Shown: piece after piece, positions 1-8,375 of the stretch
Layout of the letters: every line of letters begins with the position of its first letter
Position numbering within the stretch: the stretch's first letter is position 1
Assembly (NCBI RefSeq): GCF_000378385.1
Contig: NZ_KB899662.1
Location: forward strand, 1 to 64,000
Direction: 5' to 3'
DNA length: 64,000 nt
DNA from: Paenibacillus daejeonensis DSM 15491
GTDB taxonomy: Bacteria > Bacillota > Bacilli > Paenibacillales > Paenibacillaceae
The notes under the pieces: generated by a model
Database searches by the model: none
Seen by the model: the letters and a program-made list of their open reading frames with translations, nothing else
Told to the model about the DNA's origin: nothing
Program-made: the position numbers and the translations under genes

Positions 1-194
1 CTCGACTGCGTATCCGGTATTAGCTGTGGTTTCCCGCAGTTATCCCAGGCTTGCAGGCAGGTTGCCTACGTGTTACTCACCCGTCCGCCGCTAAGTTTCA
101 GAGAAGCAAGCTTCTCATCAACTCCGCTCGACTTGCATGTATTAGGCACGCCGCCAGCGTTCGTCCTGAGCCAGGATCAAACTCTCCATGATAG
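1..194 (-). rRNA. 16S ribosomal RNA, 5' end (runs off the left edge)
   Basis: Read on the minus strand, this stretch begins with the universal 16S start AGAGTTTGATCCTGGCTCAG, followed by the conserved GACGAACGCTGGCGGCGTGC block. The rest carries typical V1 and V2 sequence (AGTCGAGCGGAGTTG, GCGGACGGGTGAGTAACACG). Only about the first 194 bases are present; the remainder lies beyond the window. The exact mature 5' end is uncertain by a few bases. The gene is the first of an rRNA operon reading leftwards, with leader and promoter to its right. Confidence 0.97.
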
Positions 195-276
195 AAAGCT
201 GAATAGCTCATTTCTTGCTGGTATTGCTATCTGTAACTCCGAAGAGCTACAGGACATTTCGCTCGTTGTTCAGTTT

Positions 277-286
277 TCAAAGAACA
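277..286 (-). promoter_or_regulatory. boxA-like antitermination element in the rRNA leader
   Basis: The minus strand reads TGTTCTTTGA followed by AAACTGAACAA, about 85 bases upstream of the 16S start. This matches the boxA form found in Bacillales rRNA leaders, where Nus factors bind to allow antitermination. The match is by eye. Confidence 0.6.
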
Positions 287-329
287 CATTTTCTTTCTCG
301 TCCAGCCCGTATCTCTCGGCCGGAATTAG

Positions 330-359
330 AATATACCATAGACTTTTAGGTTTTGGCAA
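330..359 (-). promoter_or_regulatory. Promoter of the rRNA operon
   Basis: On the minus strand TTGCCA (354-359) and TATATT (330-335) are separated by 18 bases, a good sigma-A match, about 135 bases upstream of the 16S 5' end. A further AT-rich stretch at about 365-410 may hold a second, weaker promoter, as rRNA operons often have tandem promoters. Confidence 0.65.
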
Positions 360-432
360 GTGTTTTTGCAAAAAAAATATAAAAAAGCGTATAATACTGT
401 TTTTCTCTATTAAAACCGTTTATTTGTGATAC

Positions 433-1332
433 TTATGGAGTGCTATTCCGACGGCGACGGCTGGCTTGCAGCTCCTTCATGATCTTGCGGCCCGTTGGGG
501 TCTGAGCCAAACCACCCTTGGCCGTCTCACGATGCTTGTCAGGCATAGCCTGCCCTACCTCCAGCATCACTTCCACCACTTCGTCCGAGGGAATGACACT
601 GCGGATTCCTGCAAGGGCCATATCTGCAGCAGTCATGGCAGATACAGCGCCGAAGCCATTGCGAACGATGCACGGAATTTCGACCAGCCCGCCAACTGGA
701 TCGCAGATGAGTCCGAGGGAATTCTTTAGCGCCAGTCCCACCGCATGCATGGCCTGCGTCGGACTGCCACCTCTCAATTCGGTCAGCGCGCCTGCAGCCA
801 TAGCGACTGCTGAGCCGACCTCAGCCTGACAACCGCCTTCCGCTCCAGAGATAAAAGCATTGTTGGCGATAATATATCCGATTGCGCCAGCGGTGAACAA
901 ACCATCGACCAAGCGATCGTCAGTCCAGCCGAATCGTTCCTGGCAGCTCACAAACACACCAGGGATAATGCCACAAGAGCCGGCAGTCGGCGTGGCGATA
1001 ATTCTTCCCATAGATGCATTGACCTCCGAGACAGCCAGTGCATAAGCCAGCGCATTGCCCGCGTCCTTACCCAGCAGAGATTCCGCCTGGCCCAAATAAG
1101 AATGTACCCGCTGGGCATCTTTTCCGGTGAGCCCGCTCCTGGATGTCGTATCCTCCGTAAGCCCCTTCTGCACCGCTTCTTTCATAATGCGGTAGTATTC
1201 GCTCATCTGTCCGCGTATCTTGATTTCACTCTCGCCGCTCTCCCGTACCTGCTCAGCAATCATCAGTTCTGCAATACTTACTGTCTCTTGCTCGCATAGC
1301 GCTACAATTTGCGCCAGGCTTTGGAATCTCAT
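433..1332 (-). CDS. sdaAA: L-serine dehydratase, iron-sulfur-dependent, alpha subunit
   Basis: Catalytic subunit of the two-subunit, [4Fe-4S]-dependent L-serine deaminase, which converts serine to pyruvate and ammonia in the cytosol. At 299 residues it has the usual length of Bacillus SdaAA. The cluster-binding cysteine motifs are visible: TAGSCGIIPG near residue 118, and CDPVGGLVEIPC near 210-222. The N-terminus carries the family's RFQSLAQI start. Its ATG overlaps the stop of sdaAB by four bases, so the two subunits are translationally coupled. The coding sequence ends in a basic tail (ASRRRRNSTP). It is the last gene of a minus-strand run that also contains an aldolase-like and an epimerase-like gene. 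Confidence 0.95.
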   Translation of the reverse strand: MRFQSLAQIVALCEQETVSIAELMIAEQVRESGESEIKIRGQMSEYYRIMKEAVQKGLTEDTTSRSGLTGKDAQRVHSYLGQAESLLGKDAGNALAYALAVSEVNASMGRIIATPTAGSCGIIPGVFVSCQERFGWTDDRLVDGLFTAGAIGYIIANNAFISGAEGGCQAEVGSAVAMAAGALTELRGGSPTQAMHAVGLALKNSLGLICDPVGGLVEIPCIVRNGFGAVSAMTAADMALAGIRSVIPSDEVVEVMLEVGQAMPDKHRETAKGGLAQTPTGRKIMKELQASRRRRNSTP

Positions 1333-2012
1333 CCCGAACCCTCCACTTCGCTTGGATCAATACGGCTCACCCGCTGGACGCCGACAAGTCGGCTAAGCAG
1401 CTGAACAGAACCATCCGGCAGCATGCCGTCGCTCTCGATGACCGTGAGCACATCTCCGCTCCGCGACTTGCGGTCCACTTCCATATATCCAATATTCAGT
1501 CCCGCATCCCGATATAGGTCCGTCATGTCCGCAAGCATGCCAGGGCGATCACCATGAAAAACCAGAATTGTCGGATACCCCGCCGTGAACTTGACATCAA
1601 ATCCGTTTACACCTGTAATCTCGATATTGCCGCCACCGATCGAACAGCCTGTCACCACGTGCTCCCGGCCGCCGTTTCGGAGTCGCATACGAACCGTATT
1701 GGGATGGGCAACGGGTTTATGTCCTGTTTTGAAGGTTACTGCCATCCCCTCCTGTTCCGCAATCGAGAGCGAATCGCGGATACGGGTATCGCTCGGAATG
1801 TAACCCAGCAGACCCGCCACGAGTGCCAGATCGGTACCGTGTCCTTCATACGTATCAGCAAATGAACCAAACAGCTCGATTTCCGCTTGCTCTGGCGTCT
1901 CTCCGACAATCGCCCGTGCAGTGCGTCCCAACCGGGCCGCCCCTGCCGTATGCGAGCTGGAGGGCCCAATCATGCTTGGGCCAATAATTGAGAATACATC
2001 TCTGAAGCGCAT
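1329..2012 (-). CDS. sdaAB: L-serine dehydratase, iron-sulfur-dependent, beta subunit
   Basis: Regulatory/beta subunit of the iron-sulfur serine dehydratase. Residues 1-140 form the family's substrate-binding-like beta domain, starting RFRDVFSIIGPSMIGPSSSHTAGAARLGR. Residues 145-220 form an ACT domain (TILVFHGDRPGMLADMTDLYRDAGLNI...), a small-molecule sensing fold. At 227 residues it is close to Bacillus SdaAB (about 220). A strong GGAGAAGGGAG ribosome site precedes the start. It lies 48 bases after the aldolase-like gene on the same strand and overlaps sdaAA by four bases. Confidence 0.95.
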   Translation of the reverse strand: MRFRDVFSIIGPSMIGPSSSHTAGAARLGRTARAIVGETPEQAEIELFGSFADTYEGHGTDLALVAGLLGYIPSDTRIRDSLSIAEQEGMAVTFKTGHKPVAHPNTVRMRLRNGGREHVVTGCSIGGGNIEITGVNGFDVKFTAGYPTILVFHGDRPGMLADMTDLYRDAGLNIGYMEVDRKSRSGDVLTVIESDGMLPDGSVQLLSRLVGVQRVSRIDPSEVEGSG

Positions 2013-2060
2013 CGCTCCTGCTCCCTTCTCCTGCTGACACTGGGTGGCAATCGGTATATC

Positions 2061-3125
2061 TCAGGCCAGCCACTTCTCCAAATGCTCACGGACAAATGCA
2101 TCGTCATGCAAATGCGGATACTGGGCATACACCCGATCAATCTCTTCCGCCTGACCCTCGGACAACTGTTCCTGTGGATTGAGGCACCACGTTCCCTCCA
2201 GCAAGCCTTGACGCCGAAGCACTTCATGGATACCGGGAATGCAGCCCTCGAAATGATGGGCAGGATCAAAAAAAGCAGCATTGCTGTCCGTCACCTCAAT
2301 ATTGCGGGTCAGCCATTCCGAATCCATGACCGCTTCGCCACGAACACGCTTGACCTCCTCTAGCAGCTCCACAGCCTTGCGTGTCCACACGGCCCAGTGA
2401 CCGAGCAGACCGCCCACGATACGTTTTTCAACGGTTTGCCCCTCAACCTGGAAGCGATAGACGGTTAATAAATCATTGACGATATTGTCATCATTCCCGG
2501 TATAGAGCGCAATCTCATCGCGACGGCTCGAATGCATCACTGCCCGCACTACATCGATAGTCTGGTACCGATTGAACGGAGCCATCTTGATGGCCACAAT
2601 TCCCGGAATCTCGGCAAACGCCTGCCAGAACGCATAACTGAAGATTCGTCCGCCTACCGAAGGCTGCAAATAAAAACCGATAACAGGGATCTGCGCCGCC
2701 ACTGCACGTGTCCGCTCCAGAATCTGCTCCTCTGTCCACCCCTGCAGGCCGCCCATGCTAAGGAGTCCCGCGTCATAACCGAGAGCGATGGCTGTCTCCG
2801 TTTCACGCAGCGCCTGCTCTGTAGGACCGCAAATACCGGCTACCAGCAAAAAGGGACGCTCCGGCGCCGCACGGCGCACTTCCTCCGCAGCCAGCCGGAG
2901 CACAGGCTCAAACAATTGATGCTCCGGATCGCGAATTTCGAATTGGGTGGAATGAACCCCAACCGCGATGCCGCCTGCCCCGGAGGCGACATAATAGCGA
3001 GTCAGAGCGCGCTGCCGCCGCTCATCCAGCTGCCGATCCGCATTCAGTGCAAGCGGATGTGCCGGAATGACCAGTCCTTCATGGAGCGCTGCCAGCTGCT
3101 CCTGAGATAGTGCTCTTGTTGCCAT
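2061..3125 (-). CDS. Dihydrodipicolinate synthase (DapA/NanA) family aldolase
   Basis: A class I aldolase of the DapA/NanA superfamily, 354 residues, somewhat longer than classical DapA (about 295). The fold's signature positions are present: the barrel tyrosine in IPVIGFYLQPS and the Schiff-base lysine in GIVAIKMAPFNRY. The N-terminal EGLVIPAHPLALNADRQLDERRQRAL matches the strand-1 and helix-1 layout of the superfamily. It begins directly after the epimerase gene, so the two are almost certainly one operon. The divergent length and the neighbour argue against lysine biosynthesis and for breakdown of a sugar acid or hydroxy-acid to pyruvate. The substrate cannot be read from sequence. Confidence 0.85.
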   Translation of the reverse strand: MATRALSQEQLAALHEGLVIPAHPLALNADRQLDERRQRALTRYYVASGAGGIAVGVHSTQFEIRDPEHQLFEPVLRLAAEEVRRAAPERPFLLVAGICGPTEQALRETETAIALGYDAGLLSMGGLQGWTEEQILERTRAVAAQIPVIGFYLQPSVGGRIFSYAFWQAFAEIPGIVAIKMAPFNRYQTIDVVRAVMHSSRRDEIALYTGNDDNIVNDLLTVYRFQVEGQTVEKRIVGGLLGHWAVWTRKAVELLEEVKRVRGEAVMDSEWLTRNIEVTDSNAAFFDPAHHFEGCIPGIHEVLRRQGLLEGTWCLNPQEQLSEGQAEEIDRVYAQYPHLHDDAFVREHLEKWLA

Positions 3126-4148
3126 CTAGAATTTCCCCTTTCGTTGCTGAAAATGCGTCGGCTTGTTCCATGTGGCTCCACCGGCCTGTACCCAATCACT
3201 AAGCCAATCGATCATCTGAAGCAGCGAGACCTTGGGATAGCCGAGCAATTGATGCGAGCGAGAAGCATTATTGAGGAGTGCCGTTTCCGATTCGGTCCCG
3301 ATGATTTGTGGTTCTTTGCCAAGACGCTGACCGAAGACGTGGGCCGCCCAACGGATCGAGACTGTCTCTGGACCTGTAATGTTAACAATGGTTGGAGGGT
3401 TACTGCACAGATTGAGACAACGCAGCGCCATCGCATTGGCGTCGCCTTGCCAGATGACATTGGCGTGCCCCATCGTCACATCGACCGGACGGCCCTCATG
3501 GACGGCGCGTGCAATCTCCAACAGCACGCCGTAGCGCAGATCAACGGCATAGTTCAGCCGGTACATGGCCATAGGGGTTTCATTTTTGCGGCCATGATAT
3601 TCGAAGATCCGTTCTCTACCCAAGCAGGATTGCGCATATTCACCGAGCGGCTCAGGCGCTACCGATTCATCGGCACCACCGCTGCCCACCGGGGTGAAGG
3701 GATAGATGTTGCCGGAGGAGAAGACGACCGTGCGGGATTGTCTAAAATGGTTGGCCACCCGACCTGGAAGATAGGTGTTCATAGCCCAGGTAAAATGTTC
3801 ATTGCCGGTCGTGCCGAATTTGTTGCCAGCCATATAGATGACATTGGCCGCCTGCGGCAGCGAGGTTAGCTCCTCATCATTCAAGAGATCACAGGCAATG
3901 GTCTCCACGCCACCCTCTTCCAGTTCCTGACGCGCCTCTGCGCTGGAAAAACGGGAAACAGCAATAATGCGCTTGCCCCCAAGTCCGCCTTCCCTGACTG
4001 CACGAGCTGCCAGTCTTGACAGGCTTGGCCCCATCTTGCCTCCAGCCCCCAACACCATGATGTCTCCATCAATTGCCGCCAAATCGCGCACCAATTCCTC
4101 ACTGGGCGTACTTAAGAGATCTTCCAATTGTTGTACCGATTGAATCAC
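3126..4148 (-). CDS. NAD-dependent epimerase/dehydratase family protein
   Basis: Extended short-chain dehydrogenase/reductase, 340 residues. A Rossmann glycine motif is visible at residues 33-40 (VLGAGGKMGPS), and the conserved Asn/Ser region at about 105-150 (VIYMAGNKFG, VVFSSGNIYPF). The usual YxxxK catalytic pair is atypical: the equivalent segment reads YAQSCLGRERIFEY with no lysine four residues after the tyrosine. The start is GTG with a strong GGAGGAAC ribosome site. It is the first gene of an operon with the DapA-like aldolase, which suggests oxidation or epimerisation of the aldolase substrate. A 25-base dyad upstream may be its operator. Confidence 0.8.
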   Translation of the reverse strand: MIQSVQQLEDLLSTPSEELVRDLAAIDGDIMVLGAGGKMGPSLSRLAARAVREGGLGGKRIIAVSRFSSAEARQELEEGGVETIACDLLNDEELTSLPQAANVIYMAGNKFGTTGNEHFTWAMNTYLPGRVANHFRQSRTVVFSSGNIYPFTPVGSGGADESVAPEPLGEYAQSCLGRERIFEYHGRKNETPMAMYRLNYAVDLRYGVLLEIARAVHEGRPVDVTMGHANVIWQGDANAMALRCLNLCSNPPTIVNITGPETVSIRWAAHVFGQRLGKEPQIIGTESETALLNNASRSHQLLGYPKVSLLQMIDWLSDWVQAGGATWNKPTHFQQRKGKF

Positions 4149-4203
4149 GTAAGTTCCTCCTTCGCTGACTTTGATATTGCTATCTTACCGAGAAATCCTA
4201 TAT

Positions 4204-4228
4204 AAAGACAAATCTTTTAATCGTCTTT
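4204..4228. promoter_or_regulatory. Imperfect 25-base dyad upstream of the epimerase/aldolase operon
   Basis: AAAGAC at 4204-4209 is mirrored by GTCTTT at 4223-4228, with an AT-rich centre that also partly pairs. It lies 56-80 bases upstream of the GTG start at 4148, between that gene and the terminator of the regulator gene to its right. Position and symmetry suit an operator, plausibly for the adjacent GGDEY/winged-helix regulator; this is inference. Confidence 0.35.
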
Positions 4229-4235
4229 AAATAAG

Positions 4236-4283
4236 CAAAAAAAAGAACCAGGAGCTTGCCTTCGGTTGGCACATACCTGGCTC
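4236..4283 (-). terminator. Rho-independent terminator of the GGDEY regulator gene
   Basis: On the minus strand the stem GAGCCAGG...CCTGGTTC (4276-4283 with 4245-4252) encloses a second short stem TGCC/GGCA and is followed by nine T residues (4236-4244). It lies 19 bases past the stop of the regulator gene. Confidence 0.85.
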
Positions 4284-4301
4284 AACTTCATGAAACGAAT
4301 A

Positions 4302-5639
4302 TTACACATCCTGCAGGAACGCTATGCGATAAATTTGGCGTGGCCTGCCCTTCGGGACCTTCTCCATTCCTGCGATCGTTACCAATTCATGATCCATCCA
4401 TAATAATAGCAGCCGGTGAGCGCTACGAACCGTGATGTCGAGCAGCGAGGCCAACTCGTGCACGGTATAGTCCACTTTGCCGAACTTGGCTTTGCTGCCG
4501 AGCAGCCTGCTCAGATAGGCGCTCGTCATCCCGGCGTCCTCCGCGCGCTTGATCACCCCGGCTTCCGTCGGCGCCAAAACGGCTTGTACCGGGTCCGTCA
4601 TCTCGAGTGGACCGATGAGCGTTCGGTCTTCCCGGACGATAAAGCAGGCATTACCGCCGGATTCCTTGGCTTTGCGAAGCGCCGCCCGCGCATGGGTGCC
4701 CGCTTCATTGGCCGAAGCCCCGAAGCCCACACCGATACTGAGCGACAGTCCGTAAGACTTGGAAGCTTCCCTGGCCAGCGGAATCATCTTGTAGCCTCCG
4801 GTCTCCCGCTCGAAGATGCCCCGGGTTGTAATGAACAGATATTCATCGCCCCCCAGCGCCGTCAGATACCCGTCCAGCGTCGCTACGTACCCCAGCAGCA
4901 AGCGATGGATATCCAGCTTCAGTCGCTGTACCTCATGCTCATTAACACTGCGCATCACAAGGCCGTTAAAATCATCAATGTTGATCATGCCGATCACCAT
5001 CTGTGATTCTTTGCTGCGCCTGGACTCCGTAGACAGCAATGCTCGCTCCAGAGCGACGGAAATATCCTGCGGGGAGGGAGCCAGATGCCAGCTGGCGATA
5101 CCGGCCACTTCCAGCGCTTCCGCGACCGCTCCATCTCCGGTTAACGCAGCGCTGCACCTGCCAGCCTGCGCCGTATGGAAACGCAACAACTCAGCTTCTG
5201 ATGCATGAGAAGGTCCGTCATAGAGGACGACCTCTACATCCTTCAAGCCAAGTTCGGTAAGCGCTCGCTTCACCATGGTAGATGTAAGAGAGTCAATGGA
5301 TAGTCCACCTACCAGCTTACCTGCCTGCCACGCCATCATCAGCGAACGATACAAAGCCACATCCGTCAGGGGTACATGCAGCACGGGGATCCCCGCCTCG
5401 ACTTCTTCTTTAACTGCCCGATGCAATCGATCGCCTGCGATCAGCAGCACTTCTGCTTGTGCAGCCAGCTCGGTTGCCGCCTGAACCGCCTCTCGTTCAT
5501 GCTCTGCGATGCGGGACAGCGGGGCAAACGTAGGGAATCGGCGCGCGACCTCTTTCATAGAGGCAACCGCCGGCTCAGGGCCAATCAGACCGATTGTTAT
5601 CTGCGGCACATGCGGGGTATCCCGAATAACCATTCTCAT
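4302..5639 (-). CDS. Transcriptional regulator with PrpR-N-like, GGDEY and winged-helix parts
   Basis: A 445-residue three-part protein. Residues about 10-205 resemble the PrpR-N/periplasmic-binding-like sensory fold (TIGLIGPEPAVASM..., LLIAGDRLHRAV..., GGLSIDSLTSTM). Residues about 215-350 form a degenerate GGDEF-type cyclase domain (VIGMINIDDFNGLV, then ALGGDEYLFITTRG, then LSLSIGVGFG). The fold is shared by diguanylate cyclases and archaeal GTP cyclohydrolase III. Residues about 385-445 form a winged helix (YTVHELASLLDITVRSAHRLLLLW...KGRPRQIYRI). It has its own terminator and lies just upstream of the epimerase/aldolase/serine dehydratase genes, which it may control. The start is either the first or third ATG-coded residue. 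I do not know a named member of this family. Confidence 0.7.
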   Translation of the reverse strand: MRMVIRDTPHVPQITIGLIGPEPAVASMKEVARRFPTFAPLSRIAEHEREAVQAATELAAQAEVLLIAGDRLHRAVKEEVEAGIPVLHVPLTDVALYRSLMMAWQAGKLVGGLSIDSLTSTMVKRALTELGLKDVEVVLYDGPSHASEAELLRFHTAQAGRCSAALTGDGAVAEALEVAGIASWHLAPSPQDISVALERALLSTESRRSKESQMVIGMINIDDFNGLVMRSVNEHEVQRLKLDIHRLLLGYVATLDGYLTALGGDEYLFITTRGIFERETGGYKMIPLAREASKSYGLSLSIGVGFGASANEAGTHARAALRKAKESGGNACFIVREDRTLIGPLEMTDPVQAVLAPTEAGVIKRAEDAGMTSAYLSRLLGSKAKFGKVDYTVHELASLLDITVRSAHRLLLLWMDHELVTIAGMEKVPKGRPRQIYRIAFLQDV

Positions 5640-5661
5640 CGCTCCCTTTTTGCATCATCTA

Positions 5662-5705
5662 TAAAAAAGACCCACTCACCTCTATTTAGGTGACGTGAGT
5701 CTTTT
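5662..5705 (-). terminator. Terminator overlapping the 3' end of the response regulator gene
   Basis: The minus strand shows a stem AAAAGACTCACGTCACCT paired with AGGTGAGTGGGTCTTTT (5688-5705 with 5665-5681), followed by further T residues. The TAG stop of the response regulator (5682-5684) lies in the loop, so the hairpin overlaps the coding end. Confidence 0.75.
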
Positions 5706-6401
5706 GGGCATGACCAGCTTGTAGCCGACGCCACGAATCGATTCGATGCGAACTGATTGTTGGCCCAGCTCCAGCTTCTTGCGCAAGGAGCTGACATGAA
5801 CGTCCACTGTACGCTGGCCTCCAATATAATCAAAGCCCCATACGACGTTCATCAGATCATCACGGGTGATGACCATGCCTGGTCGCTGAACCAAGTAGAG
5901 CAGGACCTCGAATTCCTTGGGCCGCAGCGGGATGACTTCCTCTTGCAGCAGCACCTCATACTTGTCGGGATAGATGGAGAGCTCACCCGCTACGATGACC
6001 TTCTCGTTCGTATTCTGTTGACGCACATCCTCATTGCGCGTGCGGCGAAGCACAGCGGATACCCGGGCCAGCAGCTCGGCCACGCCAAACGGCTTCGTAA
6101 TGTAGTCGTCCGCCCCGTGCTTGAGCCCCTGTACCACTTCTTCCTCCGCATTGCGGGCCGTAAGGATAATGACCGGCGTAGCCACTCCGTTCTGCCTCAG
6201 CTTGCTGAGGATTTCAAACCCGTTCATTCCCGGCAGCATAATATCCAGAATAATCAGGTCGAAATTGCGCTGCAGCGCCGTTTGCAATCCTTCTCCGCCG
6301 TGGTCCGCTACCGTAATTTCGTACCCTTCTTGCGTTAAATTATACGATAATAGACGAGCCAGAGTCGGCTCATCCTCGATGACCAGCACCCTCTGCGACA
6401 T
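5682..6401 (-). CDS. OmpR/PhoB-family response regulator (PhoP-like)
   Basis: Two-domain DNA-binding response regulator of 239 residues from the chosen ATG, which has a clear GGAGGTTTTC ribosome site; a longer reading upstream has no such site. The receiver domain (1-118) shows the acidic pair in VLVIEDEP, the phosphoacceptor Asp in LIILDIMLPGMNG, the switch Thr in VIILTARN and Lys in DDYITKPFG. Residues 140-235 form an OmpR-type winged helix (LRPKEFEVLLYLVQRPGMVITRDDL...RTVDVHVSSLRKKL). It sits 133 bases downstream of the histidine kinase gene, the reverse of the usual phoP-phoR order. Confidence 0.93.
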   Translation of the reverse strand: MSQRVLVIEDEPTLARLLSYNLTQEGYEITVADHGGEGLQTALQRNFDLIILDIMLPGMNGFEILSKLRQNGVATPVIILTARNAEEEVVQGLKHGADDYITKPFGVAELLARVSAVLRRTRNEDVRQQNTNEKVIVAGELSIYPDKYEVLLQEEVIPLRPKEFEVLLYLVQRPGMVITRDDLMNVVWGFDYIGGQRTVDVHVSSLRKKLELGQQSVRIESIRGVGYKLVMPKRLTSPK

Positions 6402-6534
6402 GAAAACCTCCAGCTTCGCGTTCCATCCTACCGCGTAATGTACTGCTCTTGCACAATCACTTGTCCGTCCAGTGCACACCCTAGGCTGGGTGCGACCTTT
6501 TCCTCCCTAGCATACCACACCTGCCGATGCATTA

Positions 6535-8337
6535 CTATGAGTGCAGCACCGGCAGTTCAATGGTAAAGGTCGATCCCACACCAGGTGAGCTGTCCACGAC
6601 AATGGTTCCCTTATGGAGCTCAACCAGATGCTTCACAATGGAGAGACCCAGACCTGTTCCTCCGGAGCTGCGCGAGCGGGCTTTGTCGACCCGGTAAAAG
6701 CGTTCGAAGATTCGAGGCAGATCCTTCTTGGGAATCCCGATACCGGTATCGGCGATTTTGATCCGGATCATGTCATAGTTCTCATGATCCTTCACCCCGG
6801 ATTTATGAACCGGCTCAACCGTGATAGAAACCTTGCCGCCCTCCGGTGTATAGTTCACGCCATTAGCCAGCAGATTAATCAAAATTTGACTCAAACGGTC
6901 TTCGTCCGCCTCTACATAAAGGCCTTCCTCGACGGACATCTCCAGCGAGATATGCTTGCGCGTCGCTTCAGATGAGATGAATTCCATCGTCCGCGCAACG
7001 AAGGGCGACATTTCCACAGGCGAGAGCTGCAGCGGCACCCGTCTCGATTCAACCTTGGAGAGCTCCAAGATATCACCAATCAACCGGTTAAGTCGCTCAC
7101 TCTCGTCAAAAATAATCTGCAAGAAGGAATTTGCCGTAGCCGGGTCATTCACCGCACCGCCCAGCAGTGTCTCGGCAAAGCCTTTGACAGCGGCAATCGG
7201 TGTCTTGAGCTCATGCGATACATTGGCTACAAATTCGCTGCGCATCCGCTCCAGCCTGCGAATCTCCGTGACATCCCGGAGTACGAGCAGCACCCCTCCG
7301 AACTCTTCCCGGGTATGGAAGACCGGAACCAGATGGATTTCCAGCAGGCGTTCATCGGGATAATAGAACGTAATCTCTTCCCGAATATGCTCCCGCTCCT
7401 CCAGCCCTTCCTGGATGATCTGTGCCAGCTCGTATTGCTGCTTGGCTTCGGCATAGTGCCGCCCGACCAGTTCGCGCGCCGAGAACCCGAGCACCTCTTC
7501 AGCCATCCGATTGAGCAAGACGATGGTCCCTTCCCGGTCGATCATGACGATGCCATTAATCATGTTATCCAGGACACTTTCGAGCCGAGTTTCGTTCTGC
7601 TTCAGCTGACGCATCTGACCTTGCAGACTGTCAGCCATCGCGTTGATGGCATGCGCCAGCTCGCCGATCTCGTCCGTCTTGCGAACCGAGACCCGGGCCT
7701 GATAATCCATATTCTTGATACGCTGGGCAACTCGGGTAATCGACTCCAGTGGCCGTGTCAGTCCCCGCGCGATTCGGTAACTGACGAGCGCAGCCAGAAT
7801 GAACAGCACTACCAGCCCGATCAGCACAACGGTCCAGAGCTCGCCGACACTCTCATCCACGTCCTGCAGACTCATCGCAAGTCGCACATAATCACTTGTG
7901 GGAGAGCCAGGATCGATGGGGATAGCCACATACATGGAATTGACCTGGGTCGTATCGCTGCGACGAATCTCCCGACCAATGCCGTCTTCTCGTGCCTCAC
8001 GGATCTCTTCGCGGTTGAAATGGTTCTCCATTAACTGTGCGTCATAACCCGAATCCCCCAGCACCGTACCGTCCCCACGGATGAAGGTCACCCTCACACC
8101 GGCAATATCATGGTACATCTTCGCCGTCTCCGTGAAATACGTGTAGACATCTTGGGTGTTGCCTGTGGGCCATTCCATCTTGGCAATCATAATTTTCATC
8201 TCTCGCAGCATGTTGTCCTGCAGCGCATCGAGATGATTATTGCGGAACGTTTGCGCCATGAACAGACCTGCCGTAAGGACCGACAGGCCGATCATGCCGA
8301 TAATAATTAAGGTGAGTCTTACTCGAAACCGGTTCAT
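6535..8337 (-). CDS. PhoR/PnpS-type sensor histidine kinase
   Basis: Membrane sensor kinase of about 600 residues. An N-terminal membrane segment (LTLIIIGMIGLSVLTAGLFM) is followed by an extracytoplasmic sensor of about 150 residues and a second membrane segment (VLIGLVVLFILAALVSY). Then come HAMP, PAS (ETRLESVLDNMINGIVMIDREG), a HisKA dimerisation helix with the phosphorylated His in FVANVSHELKTPIAAVKG, and an HATPase domain (NLLANGVNYTPEGG, DTGIGIPKKD, GGTGLGLSIVKH). This is the layout of PhoR/WalK/PnpS kinases. The chosen ATG (MNRFRVRL) has an AGGCGG-like site eight to nine bases upstream; an ATG 30 bases further upstream has no site. The partner is the response regulator just downstream; the stimulus (phosphate is one possibility) is not shown by sequence. 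Confidence 0.92.
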   Translation of the reverse strand: MNRFRVRLTLIIIGMIGLSVLTAGLFMAQTFRNNHLDALQDNMLREMKIMIAKMEWPTGNTQDVYTYFTETAKMYHDIAGVRVTFIRGDGTVLGDSGYDAQLMENHFNREEIREAREDGIGREIRRSDTTQVNSMYVAIPIDPGSPTSDYVRLAMSLQDVDESVGELWTVVLIGLVVLFILAALVSYRIARGLTRPLESITRVAQRIKNMDYQARVSVRKTDEIGELAHAINAMADSLQGQMRQLKQNETRLESVLDNMINGIVMIDREGTIVLLNRMAEEVLGFSARELVGRHYAEAKQQYELAQIIQEGLEEREHIREEITFYYPDERLLEIHLVPVFHTREEFGGVLLVLRDVTEIRRLERMRSEFVANVSHELKTPIAAVKGFAETLLGGAVNDPATANSFLQIIFDESERLNRLIGDILELSKVESRRVPLQLSPVEMSPFVARTMEFISSEATRKHISLEMSVEEGLYVEADEDRLSQILINLLANGVNYTPEGGKVSITVEPVHKSGVKDHENYDMIRIKIADTGIGIPKKDLPRIFERFYRVDKARSRSSGGTGLGLSIVKHLVELHKGTIVVDSSPGVGSTFTIELPVLHS

Positions 8338-8375
8338 TCCCTCATCCCGCCTTTTTGCTCGCATCATGCCCGTGA

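Noticed and set aside
70-429. 119-residue plus-strand open frame
   Set aside because: It overlaps the 16S rRNA 5' end, its leader and promoter; no ribosome site.
7213-8034. 273-residue plus-strand open frame
   Set aside because: Antisense to the PhoR-type kinase; no ribosome site or family motif.
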